DNA of 64,000 bases from Cynocephalus volans (taxonomy: Eukaryota > Chordata > Mammalia > Dermoptera > Cynocephalidae). The notes beneath the pieces were generated by a model that saw only the letters and a program-made list of their open reading frames with translations, did no database searches and was not told where the DNA came from. The position numbers were made by a program, and so were the translations under genes. The DNA is taken from assembly GCF_027409185.1 (NCBI RefSeq), contig NC_084463.1, forward strand, positions 156,290,369 to 156,354,368, in the 5' to 3' direction. The stretch's first letter is position 1. Each line of letters begins with the position of its first letter. This document shows, in pieces, positions 12,231 to 23,796 of this stretch.

Positions 12231-14041
12231 GAAAAAAAGCAAATGTTTCCATCTTTGTTCATAAAAGTATATTTTACCAAATTGCTGTAAGTTATACATA
12301 GCTTAAGAGAAAAGTTTCCTTAAATCTGGAAAACAAAACATTTAAGTAAAGAGCCAACAGTGTTTTAAGTAAAAGTCCAAAAGCATTATCTTAATCAGAT
12401 ATTTAACCTTATGTAATTAATTTTTGCTTTGCTCGATCTTGATTAGTAGTTTTATGAACCCGTCAGATTTCTTTTTAGCGTTCTAAAAATTTTTTATTTT
12501 ATCCATTGATTTTAAAGTTATTTGAAACCTGTGTTTAAGAGTACTTGTTATAGTCTTTTCCATGAATCTGATTGCAGATGCCTTTAGAGAAAAATCAAAA
12601 CTTTTTGCAGTGTTACTAAGAGCAGATCAATACTTCAAGAAAAACTTGTTCTTATATGGGAGAAATTTAGTTCTGTATCAGAGTCTTCTTAATATCCAAG
12701 TTCAATCTTTAGAAAGACTTAGAAATAATTCCCTTTTAATTATAGCCAATTTAATCACACACGCAAAATTCTTTCATAAATTCACCCTTCGCAAACCATT
12801 ATTATGATTTAATCAAACATTTCCATGACATTCTATAGACTTTTGGCTTTATTCTATACTTCCTCTTTCCTAAATAACCATCATTTTGCTTTAGGATGAC
12901 GTTCACTACACAAAATACTTTCTCACATAAAATTATCCTCTTTTCTTTTTAACCTTCCTAACCACAACTCCATCTTCACATCCATAGCATTCTTCACGTC
13001 TCTTCTCCTACTTACTTGTTCCTTTCTATCAACAATACTAAATTAGCCTCATTTATCTAAGAAGAGAATTATCAAAGATCATTATGTTTTGAGATGGGTT
13101 TATAACTTTAACTTTAAAAACCTCTAGCAGAGAAAAATATAATCCTGTGTGACCAGTAAACCCAGGCAAAAATATATGCAAATAATTCTGAAGACATTTC
13201 TCATAGCAGTCTGATTTTCAAGGAAAAAATCTTCGTTACCCTTTTTTTCCTCTTCGGTTTCAGCTTCAAATGAGTTTGGTGTTAACTTCGCAAATATTTA
13301 CTTTTAGCTAGGACTGGCTGAGATGTAGAAGAAAAACAAAATCTCTAAGTGGCCTTGATTCTTCTAGTAACAGGCTGACTGTGTACACAGATAGTCAGAT
13401 TTTGTCCAGAAACTTAGCCAGTTATAATTTTCTGGATCATACTTTGTTTCTCAAGGTTGCCAAAAGAAACTCAGGAAAAACCATTTTCTTTTTGGTCATC
13501 AGGTCTTTCATGACCAAAGGCACAACTTAGTTACTCAAACCCAAACAGACAGCTCTTCCAAACAAAGAAATAACTCCTTCGAGGAAAAAGCCAATGATTA
13601 GTCCTTGAGTCACTTATCACACCCAAATGGCATCTTTAACAAACAAACGGTGTAGAAAGAGGACTCCTGGAGAGACTTACCAGCTCTGAGCTCATCAACT
13701 CCTTACTAATGTTGCCTTCCTTCACCAACCAAAACGGGGGAATTTGGTGGCTAATGATGCTGCTGGAAAATCAGGGAAGTCCTCTCCCAACCATGAGGCC
13801 CACCTACCACAGGCAGGTGGCACCTACAGGTGGACCTCACTTCCACAGAAGTGGCAATGCTAGCCCACCCAGGGCACTCAGCTCGTGGCTGGCTTGTCAA
13901 AAACTGTTACAATGAGGCATTCAGCCATGCCAGGGTTTTGTGTCTAGGGAGAGGCAGCTGGAGTTGGGTTTTGGCAAACAAGATTTTGGCAATCCTAAGA
14001 CAAGAGCTGAATGACCTGCTATACATAAGGGTTAAAGCTGA

Positions 14042-14088
<47 letters not shown>

Positions 14089-14280
14089 CTGCTGGATATT
14101 GTGTTTGTTTCTTGATTGCTTCTGCTTGGTGTTACTTCACCATGAGTAACTCCATTTTGTTTTGTTCTGTTGGGCCTACTGCAGGAGCTCAGTCCAAACC
14201 AATGGCCTCCTATAAATTTTATTTAACATTCTCTAGGCCCCTTCCAGCTCAGACAGTGTATGATTCTCTGTAGATATTTA
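12230..14280. other. AT-rich intergenic sequence without recognised genes
   Basis: Strongly AT-rich up to about 13650. It might be decayed retroviral internal sequence between LTR-like pieces, but no coding similarity is visible. A (TC)n run of about 36 bp lies at 14046-14082. Confidence 0.4.
14046..14082. repeat. (TC)n microsatellite
   Basis: Uninterrupted TCTCTC run. Confidence 0.95.
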
Positions 14281-14519
14281 TTATGTAAGATACTCTCAGG
14301 AATCATGTAGCGAAAATGTGGTGTGGCCTATAAGGTATCCAGACAGCACAGAAGGATGGACAGGTGCAGTCAGTGACATTCTCTTTGCTGAAGATGAATG
14401 AGCTGAATTTTGACAGGTGGGCAACTCTCAGACAAGAAGGAGAATGAAGAGCATTCCAGGAGGAGGCACAGCATAAGGAAAGGCTTAGAGAGAAGAATAA
14501 AAGTGACAGATACAAAGGG

Positions 14520-14720
14520 CAGGATGGCATAGTGTCCAAGGGTATGGACTCTGAAATCAGACTGTGCTCAAATCCCAGCTCCACCCAGGTCGTTCACTGT
14601 ACGAACTTCTCTATGCCTTAGTTTCCTCATTTGTAAAATAGACAGAGTGATGACAAGGGTAGAACTAACTCAGAGTTGTTGTGGAAAGTAAATATACAGA
14701 AAGTGCACCTCTCCTCTGCA
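14520..14720 (+). repeat. MIR
   Basis: Typical MIR core: GGGTATGGACTCTGAAATCA, CAAATCCCAGCTCCACC, TTAGTTTCCTCATTTGTAAAA. Confidence 0.7.
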
Positions 14721-15229
14721 CCAGTAAAATAACATCCTAATCGGTCTCCCTGCTTCCAGCCTGGCCTCCTTTTAACCTACTTCCCACGGAACAGCCCATG
14801 ATCTACTTCCAAGAAAAAATCTATTCATGCATTTCATTCATCTAATAAACATCCATCTAACAAACATTGATTGGGTAATTCCGTGTGGCAGGCACAGGAG
14901 ATACAAAAGGTGAACAAGAATGACAAGGTTCCTGCTCTCTTGGAGCTTATATTCTATTGAACAGGGGAGCAGGGGCGGGAACAGAGGACAGGTTGGGGAG
15001 CACAATACAATCAACACATAAGAAGAAAATTCCAGAAAGTGGTACGTGCTATGAATAAAATGGATCAGAGTAAGGTGGCTAGGGGGTACTGAAGATTGGA
15101 GGGACAGCTACTTTAGGCAGGGTATTCAGGGTGCGCATCTCTGAGAAGGTACCGTCTTTGCTGACACTTGAATGAGGGAAAAGACTCAGTCCTGAGACCA
15201 TGAATGAGGATGAGGGTTTCTGGCAGAGG

Positions 15230-15715
15230 ACATCTGCCCCCAAACCCTGCACCACCTGGCCCATGCCGACCTCCACAGTGTCACCTCACCTTCTCTCCAG
15301 CCACACTGGCCTTTCAATTCCTCAAACATAGCCACTGTGGCTGGTTCCACAACTTTTGCCTAGAACACCTTCCTCAACTCCCTCTGCTTTGCCCATCCCT
15401 TCCCAAGCCCTCCAATGTAAACTTCAGTCTCCCTTTAAATGTCACTTCCTCTGGAGCCCTTTTCCTGACCCCTCACTGAGGTTTAGTCCCCATGGCACCC
15501 TGTAATTATCCTCCAAGCCACTTTGAATAACTATAATCATTTAATTATTTATTTGTATCTGTTTGATGTCTGGTTCTCCATTAGACTGTAAACTCCATGA
15601 TGGCAGGAACCTCTGTTGTTCTGGTTACTCTTGCTCTCAGAGTCTAAGAGTGCCACACATTGCCTGGCACACAGCAGGAACTTCCTAACTACTGTTGGTT
15701 GAATGACAGGCTGCC
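15230..15715 (+). repeat. L2 LINE 3' end
   Basis: Protein-poor L2 tail with CTCTGGAGCCCTTTTCCTGA, TAGACTGTAAACTCCATGA and TTGCCTGGCACACAGCAGGA, ending in a GTTGAATGA motif. Confidence 0.7.
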
Positions 15716-15842
15716 TGACAGGCCAGGAATCTCAAGTCCTTGGATGTGTGATAGGAAATAAAATGGATTAGTTTAGGTGGAGCCAGTTATACTTGATTGG
15801 GCTGGCAACAGAACAGCATTTGATTGCATTTGAGCTATGGAG

Positions 15843-16262
15843 TGTCTTAGTCTGTTTTCTGTCACTTATAACAGAATACCTGAAATTGGGTAACTTATAA
15901 AGAACCAATTTATTTCTTATAGTTTTGGAGGCTGGGAAGTCCAAGGTGAGGGCCTTCGTCCTGGTGGGAAATCTATGCAAAGTCCTGAGGCAGCACAGAG
16001 CATGACATGGCAAAAGGGCTGAGCATGCTCACGAGCTAGTTCAGGTCTCTATTCCTCTTCTTATAAAGCCACCAGATCCACTCCCAGGATAACTCATTGA
16101 TCCATCAACCCTTTAATCTACTAATCCATGAATAATTAATCCATTTATAAGGGCAGAGCCCTCATAGTCCAATAACCTCCTAAAAGCCCCACCTCTCAAC
16201 ACTGCCACCTTAGGGATTAAGATTCAGCATGAGTTTTAGAGGGAATGTTCAAACTGTAGCAA
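15843..16262 (-). mobile_element. MaLR-type (ERVL-MaLR) LTR, antisense
   Basis: Starts TTAGTCTGTTTTCTGTCAC...AATACCTGAAATTGGGTAAC and ends CAGCATGAGTTTTAGAGGG. This is the reverse of the TTACCCA...ACTAA end of MaLR-family LTRs. The exact subfamily was not determined. Confidence 0.5.
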
Positions 16263-18133
16263 CTATAGCAGACTGATAACCACACTTCCAGAAGTTTCAT
16301 CTGTTAGACTTACTGGGTGGGTTGGATTTAAATGGAATAGAGGAAGACCCAGTAATTAATTACTGGACAAATCTTTCTTGAGTACCCTTGGTATGACAGG
16401 CAGGCACTGTACTAGGCACTGGTGATACAATGAGCAAAACCAGAGGTGCCCCTATACTGGGGAGCTAATAGATGTGACAGCAGAATGCAGGAAAAGGGGA
16501 GTCCCTTCAAGACTTCTCAGTATCAAAATCCCAGCCCCTCAGGGAATAGAAAGGATTCAGATCAATTGATTTGGAGATAAACAAGCAAACTTAGGATAAA
16601 AGGGATACATGCATAAGTGTTGGTGGGTCCCTGAGAAAGAAACTCTATGCCTTGCTCCCCCAACCAATGCTGCTGTTGCTGCTTAGGAAACACAGGGGCA
16701 CACCAGCTAAAAGCAGAGGCAGTTCCATTCCTCACAGAAGCAGTTCCATTCCTCAGGTAGATTCAATGGCAACCTGTGTAAACGACAGGGGACAGAGGAT
16801 TATGCAGGATAATGAATCTCAGGTGTTGCCAGTTCAAACAACTGACACAGAGGATTTGATGAATTTTCCCTCCTCTTTGGCCCTATGTTAATTTTCCAAA
16901 GGGTGTGTAAAACCTGAAAATCAAGTGTGAGAAGAACCCTGAACTGTCTGAGATTGTTTCTACCACCTAGAAGGAAAGGAGAGTTGAAAAGAAATTAACT
17001 TGTTGTAGAAAAAAAAAAGTTAAATTTCTTGCACAGGAAGGTCTGTGACCTGAGATTGGTAATCCTACAAATCAGATATGATCTCATAAGCAAAGTTAAA
17101 ATTGCAACTGTTAGAAAGGCTGGAAGACAAGGTCCTGGATACTCCCAGAGCCAGTTCTGGAAGAAAGACTCTTAACTGAGTAGTATAAAGTGGTGAAGGC
17201 TCAGATGAAGATGGATGAGTCTGAGAAACATCCGAAGGAAAGAATGGGTAAAGTGACAGACTGGGAGTCACTCAAGCGTGTAGTCTGGAAAGAAGACAGA
17301 ATTGGAAGGCTGATTCAGGGAGGAGGGGGAAGAGTTACGTTTTAGACAGTTAAATTTAAGGAACAGGTTTTAACATCAAAGGTGAACTGTACTGATATAG
17401 GAGGTGCTCAGTTTCCCTATGCTGGGGTCTCAGGACATGCTCTGGCTAACAAGCCATTCCCCAAGGTTTCAGACCCCTTCCTCTGGGTTCTCCCCTGGAA
17501 GAAATTAACTGTTTCCAGTTAGACCTATTTTCAGCACCAAGGGGAAAATGAGACCACAACCTGCTGGCTTATGCAAATCTAGTGGCTGGGCATGCTCAGT
17601 AGAGAGCACAGAATATTCTTGAATATGCCTGTTCATGTGATAGAGCCAGACCAATGAACATGCTCCATGAAGGGACTGACTGAGCATGTGCAAAACTAAA
17701 TGTTACATAACTGGGAGCCACCCCCTTAACTGAATATTCATTAGATAGAGAAACTATAAAAGCTAAATCCCAGGAGAAGGTGGGGTTATTGCTCACTTTC
17801 TTGGAGGCGGCTGTGCGTTGGCAGGCTGAGGTGTGTACACTTTACGTTGTATCAAACTTAACTTTCAGCAGGCGGCTGCTCACTCTCTTGAGCCAACCTG
17901 CACTTTCTACTGAACTTTAAGTATGATTTTCTTGCTTTAGTGTTAGACTTGATGTATGTACTGAACTTACTTTTGTGTTAAATTTGGTGTGGGCCCTGCT
18001 CAGTCTCTATGTGAGAGTGCTATGCTGCACTCTCTCTGTGGAAACTGTATTTCTTACGTTAAATTTGTTCTCACTTTTTACTGTGACTCTGCCCTTGAAT
18101 TCTTTCCTGCAGCAGAGTCAAGAACCTGGTAAG

Positions 18134-18508
18134 GCAGGGACGGCCCATGGCTCACTTGGTAGAGTGCGGTGCTGATAACACCAAGACCACGGGTTCAGAT
18201 CCCTATATAGGGATGGCCGGTTAGCTCACTGCGTGAGAATGGTGCTGACAACACCAAGTCAAGGGTTAGGATCCCCTTACCAGTCATCTCTTTTTTTTTT
18301 TCTTTTTTTCTTTTTTTTGTTGACCAGTAAGGGGACCACAACCCTCGGCATGGTGTGGTCTGCACCACGCTCAGCCAGTGAGTGCACCAGCCATCCCTAT
18401 ATAGGATCCCAACCCGCCGCCTCAGCGCTATCAGCGCCGCACTCTCCCGAGTGAGCCACGGGGCTGGCCCTACCAGTCATCTTTTAATTAACAACAACAA
18501 AAAAAAGG
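18134..18508 (+). mobile_element. Dimeric tRNA-Ile SINE interrupted by a second SINE; flanking target duplication
   Basis: The plus-strand SINE (GGCCCATGGCTCACTTGG... to CCAGTCATCT) is split by the inverted SINE at 18290-18470. Its tail resumes as TTTTAATTAACAACAACAAA. ACCTGGTAA flanks the whole block at 18124-18132 and 18509-18517 and looks like its target-site duplication. Confidence 0.85.
18290..18470 (-). mobile_element. SINE inserted inside another SINE, with 12-bp target duplication
   Basis: Poly(T) tail, TTGACCAGTAAGGGGACC, a body with CAACCCGCCGCCTCAGCGC and the end GAGCCACGGGGCTGGCCC. TACCAGTCATCT occurs directly before (18278-18289) and after (18471-18482). Confidence 0.9.
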
Positions 18509-18619
18509 ACCTGGTAATAGGACTGAGCACGTTGAGGCCGACCGTCAGGACCCCTGGACCCTACCTCCAACATCAGTCCTATAGCAGTCAATGATGGTGA
18601 TAAAAACATTTGGACAACT

Positions 18620-18627
<8 letters not shown>

Positions 18628-18653
<26 letters not shown>

Positions 18654-18773
18654 GTCTTTTTCGTGACCGGTGCTCAGCCGGTCACAGTGCACCGTCCATT
18701 CCTATATAGGATCGGAACCCGCGGCGGGAGCGGCCACATTCTCCCGAGTGCGCCACGGGCTCGGCCCATGATT
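18628..18773 (-). mobile_element. Second-type SINE (GCGGCGGGAGCG subfamily)
   Basis: Poly(T), then GTCTTTTTCGTGACCGGTGC and ending CGAGTGCGCCACGGGCTCGG. TGATTTTT lies on both sides as a short probable target duplication. The same subfamily occurs at 50544-50702. Confidence 0.85.
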
Positions 18774-19188
18774 TTTTTTTTTTAATGTTGACTCTAGTTC
18801 ACTGAAATTTCACACCTACCCTGAAGTGGTATTTTTAGTACCTTCTTTCAAGTCACGCAACTGAAGCCCAGGGAAATGGAGCGACTTGCCCAGGATCACA
18901 AAGCAGGCAAGGGATCACCTCACTCCGAATGCCTGGTGGGTCCCCTTCACAGTGCTACCTTTGGGGTAGAAATGTGGCGTGTGGGTTGGTTCCCTTCTCT
19001 AAACTTCTGAGCTAACACTTGGGGGCCATCTGCACAGTTCGACTTGTGCATTTGTTTTCTGAGGAGGCGGATGCATTTTCCCAGCGTCGTGTGCCTCTAA
19101 CTGCTCCTCTAACACCTTTTCCCTTTGCACCTTCTTAGCGCGAAAAGTTCCTCACCAGCCCAGGTACTGGGGAGCGCCCTGCCCTAGA

Positions 19189-19254
19189 ACTACATTTCCC
19201 ACAATGCCCCAAGAGGAGCACTGGTAGCTCAAGAAATACATTGCCCAAAATGCC
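19189..19254 (+). promoter_or_regulatory. Paired ZNF143/STAF-like elements upstream of TMEM109 exon 1
   Basis: ACTACATTTCCCACAATGC at 19189-19207 is a near-consensus site. About 47 bp further, at 19236-19254, AATACATTGCCCAAAATGC looks like a diverged second copy in the same orientation. Both lie about 350-400 bp upstream of the presumed TMEM109 first exon. Confidence 0.55.
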
Positions 19255-19369
19255 GAGCGGTTGAAGAGGCGGATTATTTTAGACCCTGATTTCAAAGTTC
19301 TAGTCACTTCTTTCCCTTTTCCGCTAGAGACTTCCGTTCCCAGCTTGAACTTCCGACCCCATTCTTCTG

Positions 19370-20230
19370 TCGTCGGTGGGAATGCTTGGGGGGGGGGGGG
19401 AGAAAAAAACAAACAGAACGTAATAGAAAGAATAGGGCGCATGCGCTCACGGACTGGCTCGGGCTGTGGGGAAGAAAGGCCCGGCCGGGCGCATCCCGCC
19501 TTGCGCACGCGCAGACGATAAACCAACGCCCCGGAGTTGAGGCGCGGGTTTGGTGCGCTGTTCAGCGGAGTAGCACGTGAAGGTTAGCGGTGGCCGGAGC
19601 CGGGTGAGTGCGGGCCTAGACCGGGGCTGGGGGGCAGCACGTAGAACAGGGAGGAGGCAGCTGCTGCAGGAGGGTCCAGTGTGGAGACGCAAGGCCTGGA
19701 GAGCCTGAGTGGGGACGGGTCCGTCGTCGCGTGGCGGGAGAAACAAACTGGAGACCTTGGATCCTCGTTGCTATGCAACCGGGGGCGTCGTTACTAGGTA
19801 ACCCGGGAGGCGTGCGTTTCCGGGGAGAGGAGGGTTCGAGCGCGGCTCCGAGGTCTTGAGGTGGCAGAGCGGCTGCCAGGCTGGGGGACGAGGCCAGCGC
19901 TGAGCTGTCGCCCCCGCCACCCTCCTCACCGCCCAACCTCCCGCGGTCTCAGTTCGAGCCCCTCAGGGTACCTCGAACTCATGGGCTGCGCCACGTCTCT
20001 TGCCGGCGACGCCACTCTGCAGCGCTTGGCACGGGACGCGCTGTTCGAAATAGCACATGCCACCGACACCCTGCCTGCGGGAGGCTGGGCCCCGGGGAGG
20101 GCGCGATGCGGCTGGGAAGCTGCCCCTTTGCCGTCGCCCTGCCCCCAAACAGTTGCTGGAGAGCAGCTGTCAGGGCTTTAGCGGCGGCTGCCCCCGACCT
20201 GCCAGGACGCTGACTTCATTCTCCTCAGTG
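19370..20230 (+). promoter_or_regulatory. TMEM109: TMEM109 CpG-island promoter
   Basis: The interval is CpG-dense with GC boxes and no TATA box. It includes the probable non-coding exon 1, whose consensus donor GGGTGAGTG lies at about 19602-19610. The island continues some 600 bp into intron 1. Open frames within it are compositional and have no recognisable protein. Confidence 0.7.
19560..19603 (+). other. TMEM109: TMEM109 non-coding exon 1 (5' end approximate)
   Basis: Exon 2 begins only two bases before the start codon, so an upstream 5' UTR exon is required. The best candidate ends at 19603, just before a strong GTGAGT donor inside the CpG island. The 5' boundary given is a guess. Confidence 0.5.
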
Positions 20231-20628
20231 GCGGCTTCGCCCCGTTTAGGATCTTCCTTTCGACTCAGCTGTGCTTCTCCGGTGGCTGCTGTATATTTGA
20301 ATCAACTATTTTATTAATTTCCCTCTCCCCACCTCTCCATGTCTCTACATTTGTACCCTCAGGACTTCTTGGGTGGACCTCTAATATTCATTTAACAGGC
20401 ATTGATTAATCATCATTCTGTGCTTGTCGCTGGGGATTCCAAGAAATTAGGTGTCAAATCTGACCGGGAGGTGCTCAGTCTAATGCAGGAGGCAGGCGGA
20501 TAAACTGCTAAACTATGCTACAGTGTAGTGAGTGGTATATTGGCAATTGTGTGCTGCAGTATTTCTATAGGTGTTTACAGTTCACGAAGTACTTACAGGA
20601 AACATCTAAACTTGCAACAACTAGGGTT

Positions 20629-20793
20629 GGCCTGTGGCTCACTTGGGAGAGTGTGGTGCTGATAACACCAAGGCCACGGGTTCAGATCCCTATATAGGGA
20701 TGGCCGGTTAGCTCACCTGGGAGAACATGGTGCTGACAACACCAAGTCAAGGGTTAAGATCCCTCTACCGGTCATCTTTCAAAAAAAAAAAAT
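20629..20793 (+). mobile_element. tRNA-Ile-derived SINE, dimeric (CYN-like)
   Basis: Dimer in TMEM109 intron 1 with GGCCGGTTAGCTCACCTGGG in the second unit and an A-rich tail. Confidence 0.9.
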
Positions 20794-20949
20794 TAATAAA
20801 CATAACAACTCCCTTTTATATTTGAGAAGACTAAAACTCGGGTTAAATAACAGTCTTAAAGGTAGTGGCTTCTAGTTTGCGGTATAATTGAGCCTGGGAC
20901 GGAAGTCTAGGGTCCTTGGTACACTGCTACACTTTTGAGGCTTTGCCTA

Positions 20950-21170
20950 GAATAGACTTTCCTTGCGCTGCTGATCATTTGCGGCAGTTGTGTCTGGTTA
21001 TGCATCAGAGATCCCCTGTGGAGCTTTAAAAACAAAAGGCTGAGCCCCTCTCTGGGAAAGTATGAGTGAGTATCCCTGGGTGGGGCAGACATCCTTGTTT
21101 AACAGGCTGCCCAGGCAATTCTGATAGGCAGCCAGAGTTGAGAACCTCAGCTCCGTAGGGGCAACTGTGA
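20950..21170. repeat. MER5-like hAT relic (weak)
   Basis: GATCCCCTGTGGAGCTTTAA and GGCTGAGCCCCTCTCTGG with CAGGCAATTCTGATAGGCAG resemble a degraded MER5-type element in TMEM109 intron 1. Confidence 0.4.
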
Positions 21171-21569
21171 GCTTTTGTGATAGGACAATCAGGGCCGGCA
21201 GAGGGCACTAAGCCAGCTGTCCCTCCTGCCACGTAGTGATTCATAGAGCATGAAAGGAAACTAACCAAAGGAAAGATAGGAGGAAGGGGCCTTGGCAGGG
21301 GATATGGGGACTGCCCCACCCTACACTTTTGTAGGAAACCACAGCTAAACTTCTCATTACCATAATAAACCACAGCTAAACTTCTCACTACCAGGTCCTG
21401 GCCCTGCCTGAGCCATATTGCAGCTGCCAGAATGAAAGTGGCAGGTCTTGAGTCTGGATGTCCTCCCACTTTGAGCTTGTTGATATTTGGCAAAACTTCA
21501 AGCTCCTTGTTGGCAGGATCATGTCTTACTGAGGTAGTGTAGGGATGTGGAGTGAGCAAAAGGGCAAGA

Positions 21570-21780
21570 CTGAGATCTTGTGTTTTACAGTCAAGTCCCA
21601 GTGCTGCTGTGTGATCTTGGATAAATCACTTCCTCTCTAAGCCATACTTTTCTGAGTAAAATGGAGAGAGTAGTAATACCTTAAAAGATTGTTGTAGGAG
21701 TTAAATGAGATGTTGAAGTAACAAGCCTTTCGTAAATTATAAAGCACCACACAGAAATTATTATAATTTCATATATAGAA
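21570..21780 (+). repeat. MIR
   Basis: CTGCTGTGTGATCTTGGATA...TAAAATGGAGAGAGTAGTAA is a MIR core in TMEM109 intron 1. Confidence 0.7.
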
Positions 21781-23149
21781 TAATTATTATTTGTTTTTGT
21801 TGTTGAGTGCCTACTATTTGTCTGAGGCTAGGTATTGCAGGAGGTGAAAAAGTTTCAGACATGCCTCCTCCTTTCAAAGGCCAAGACTGCTTCGGCTCTT
21901 GATTACCATGGCCTCTTTCTTTATTAAAAGTATTTGATTAAGCCGAAGTGAGTAAGGAGGTATAATGGCGGTAAGTCAGGTTCGTACTGTTTGGGATTAA
22001 CTTGGAAGAAATGAGAAGGGATCCTATTAAAGAAAACAATTTGAAGAAACAGACCAGCCAGTCATCTGCACCTGTTATTTCCTAAGGGTATACTCCAGAA
22101 TCCTGTTAAATTTGGTTTCGGGTGCACTTCTGAAGATAAGCTTGCCGGGCGATTCCAGCCTCACTGTGGAGGGTTTATTTCAAGGTCCTCCAGCTCCCCT
22201 AAACTGGGGCAAATGGCCACTTGAAAGTGGAGTCTGGCAAAGAATGCACCAGACTGCCCTGAGAGGAGCAGCTCACGTCACCTTGACCTTCTAGGGTGGA
22301 GGAGATGATATCTGATCCTTCCTGGTAGAGGTCCTTGGATGTAGGAACCAACCCAAGATAGCAACCCTGCTCATTCAGTCCCCAGCATTATGACCCAGGT
22401 AGCTTAGGAACTGACCCTTGCTTTCCTCGACTCTGACCACTGGCAGGCAGGAACCATCTAGTTCTGGATTTGTGCCAAAAAGAGTAGAAGGCTTTCTCAG
22501 CCTGAGATCCTTCCACATGAATTGCATGCTTTGCAGCCCTGCTTGACCCTACAGGCCTTGACCCTTGATGGGGCTTAGAGTAGCTGTTTCTGGGCCAGAA
22601 AGCACCCAAAATGTAGTATCTATAGAACCCTTTCTTGGACTTCCTTCTCACTAAACAAGAATGGAAATATCCTTTTCTTCCCTCTTCTCCATCTCTATGG
22701 CTCCGGATTTCTGGCCACCTCCCTAAGTGCCTTGATAACTGCAAAAACTTCAAAACCTGGCTGCTTCTACCTCAGCAGCATGGCTTAGCCTTTGATCATT
22801 GGGTCTGAATCCATTGAACCTCCCTGGAGCTACAGGTTCATTTCTGAGCCTGGAGGAGAACAGGGGATTTGCTGGTGCTGTTTGACATTTCTCGAGCATG
22901 GTGGCAAAAAGAAGGTGGACTTGCAAACACTTTTCTTGGCTGATCCTCACCTGCTTCAATGAGTCGATACCTGCTGGGTCTTAAATTGTCTATGGCATCA
23001 TGTCACATACAAGATCAGAGCACAAAGAGGCTAGGTGAATATTTACCAGTAATTCACTGACATGATTGGTAGATGCCAAGTTTATTTTAGCTCATGAATA
23101 ATCTGTTGTGTGACTTTCTAAAATGACTTCTGAGACTTAAGTAGGAGAC

Positions 23150-23335
23150 AGTACAGCAGAGTAGTTGTGTGTGAGGGGTCCGATGTCAGATGTACTTGGA
23201 TTTGAATCCCAGTTTCCCTACTTACTGCTTATCCTTCCTCAATTTCTTTATTAGTAAGTAGGGGACAATAGCAATATCTGCCTTGAGGATTAAATGAGAT
23301 AGGAGGTACATGCAAGACCTAACTAAATGTTGATT
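23150..23335 (+). repeat. MIR
   Basis: GATTTGAATCCCAGTTTCCC and ...TTAAATGAGATAGGAGGTAC show a MIR core in TMEM109 intron 1. Confidence 0.6.
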
Positions 23336-23374
23336 TTTGTTAATAAGAATATCTTTCCTCAAGGTTTGCCATTC

Positions 23375-23520
23375 ATCAGTGGTTCCCAACTTTGTACAGT
23401 GGAATCACCTGTGGAACTTTTGCAGATCTAAGCCTAGGCCACATCCAGACAATGACATCAGAACCTCTGGGCTTGGGACACAGACATCAGTACTCTGTGA
23501 AGCCCCCAGGTGACTCCAGT
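23375..23520 (+). repeat. MER5-type hAT-Charlie relic
   Basis: CAGTGGTTCCCAACTTTG...GGAATCACCTGTGGAAC...CCCCAGGTGACTCCAG follows the MER5 pattern. Confidence 0.5.
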
Positions 23521-23796
23521 AAGCAGCCACTATAGGCACTGAATAATACTTGCTGGTGGTAAAGATGCAAGTGGTAAAGATGTGAAAGAGGAACCCATGA
23601 GTCAGATGGTTGTGCTCAGCTTAAGTTGGAAGTCCCAGTTCTTCTTTTCTCAGCTAACAGCTCTTTCTTTCTAGCTTTAGCTTGGGTGCTTGCTGGGGGG
23701 TAGGGGTGGAGGAGTAGGTTGGGGCAAATAGAGCTAGAGGAGTGGGTGAGTCTACCAGTTCTGGCCCTCAGCTCACCCTGTGCTTCTCTCCCAGTC

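Larger units (their letters stand above)
17440..18560 (+). mobile_element. LTR-like retroviral sequence, split by the SINE nest
   Basis: The sequence has LTR character: CTATAAAAGC near 17755, then GGAGGCGGCTGTGCG and CAGGCGGCTGCTCACTCTC repeats, and a 3' part CAGAGTCAAGAACCTGGTAA that continues after the SINE block as GACCTGGTAATAGG. I cannot assign a family, and no coding frames are seen. Confidence 0.5.

Noticed and set aside
19861-20317. ORFs of 86-106 codons in the TMEM109 CpG island
   Set aside because: Open by GC composition, inside intron 1, with no splice or protein support.
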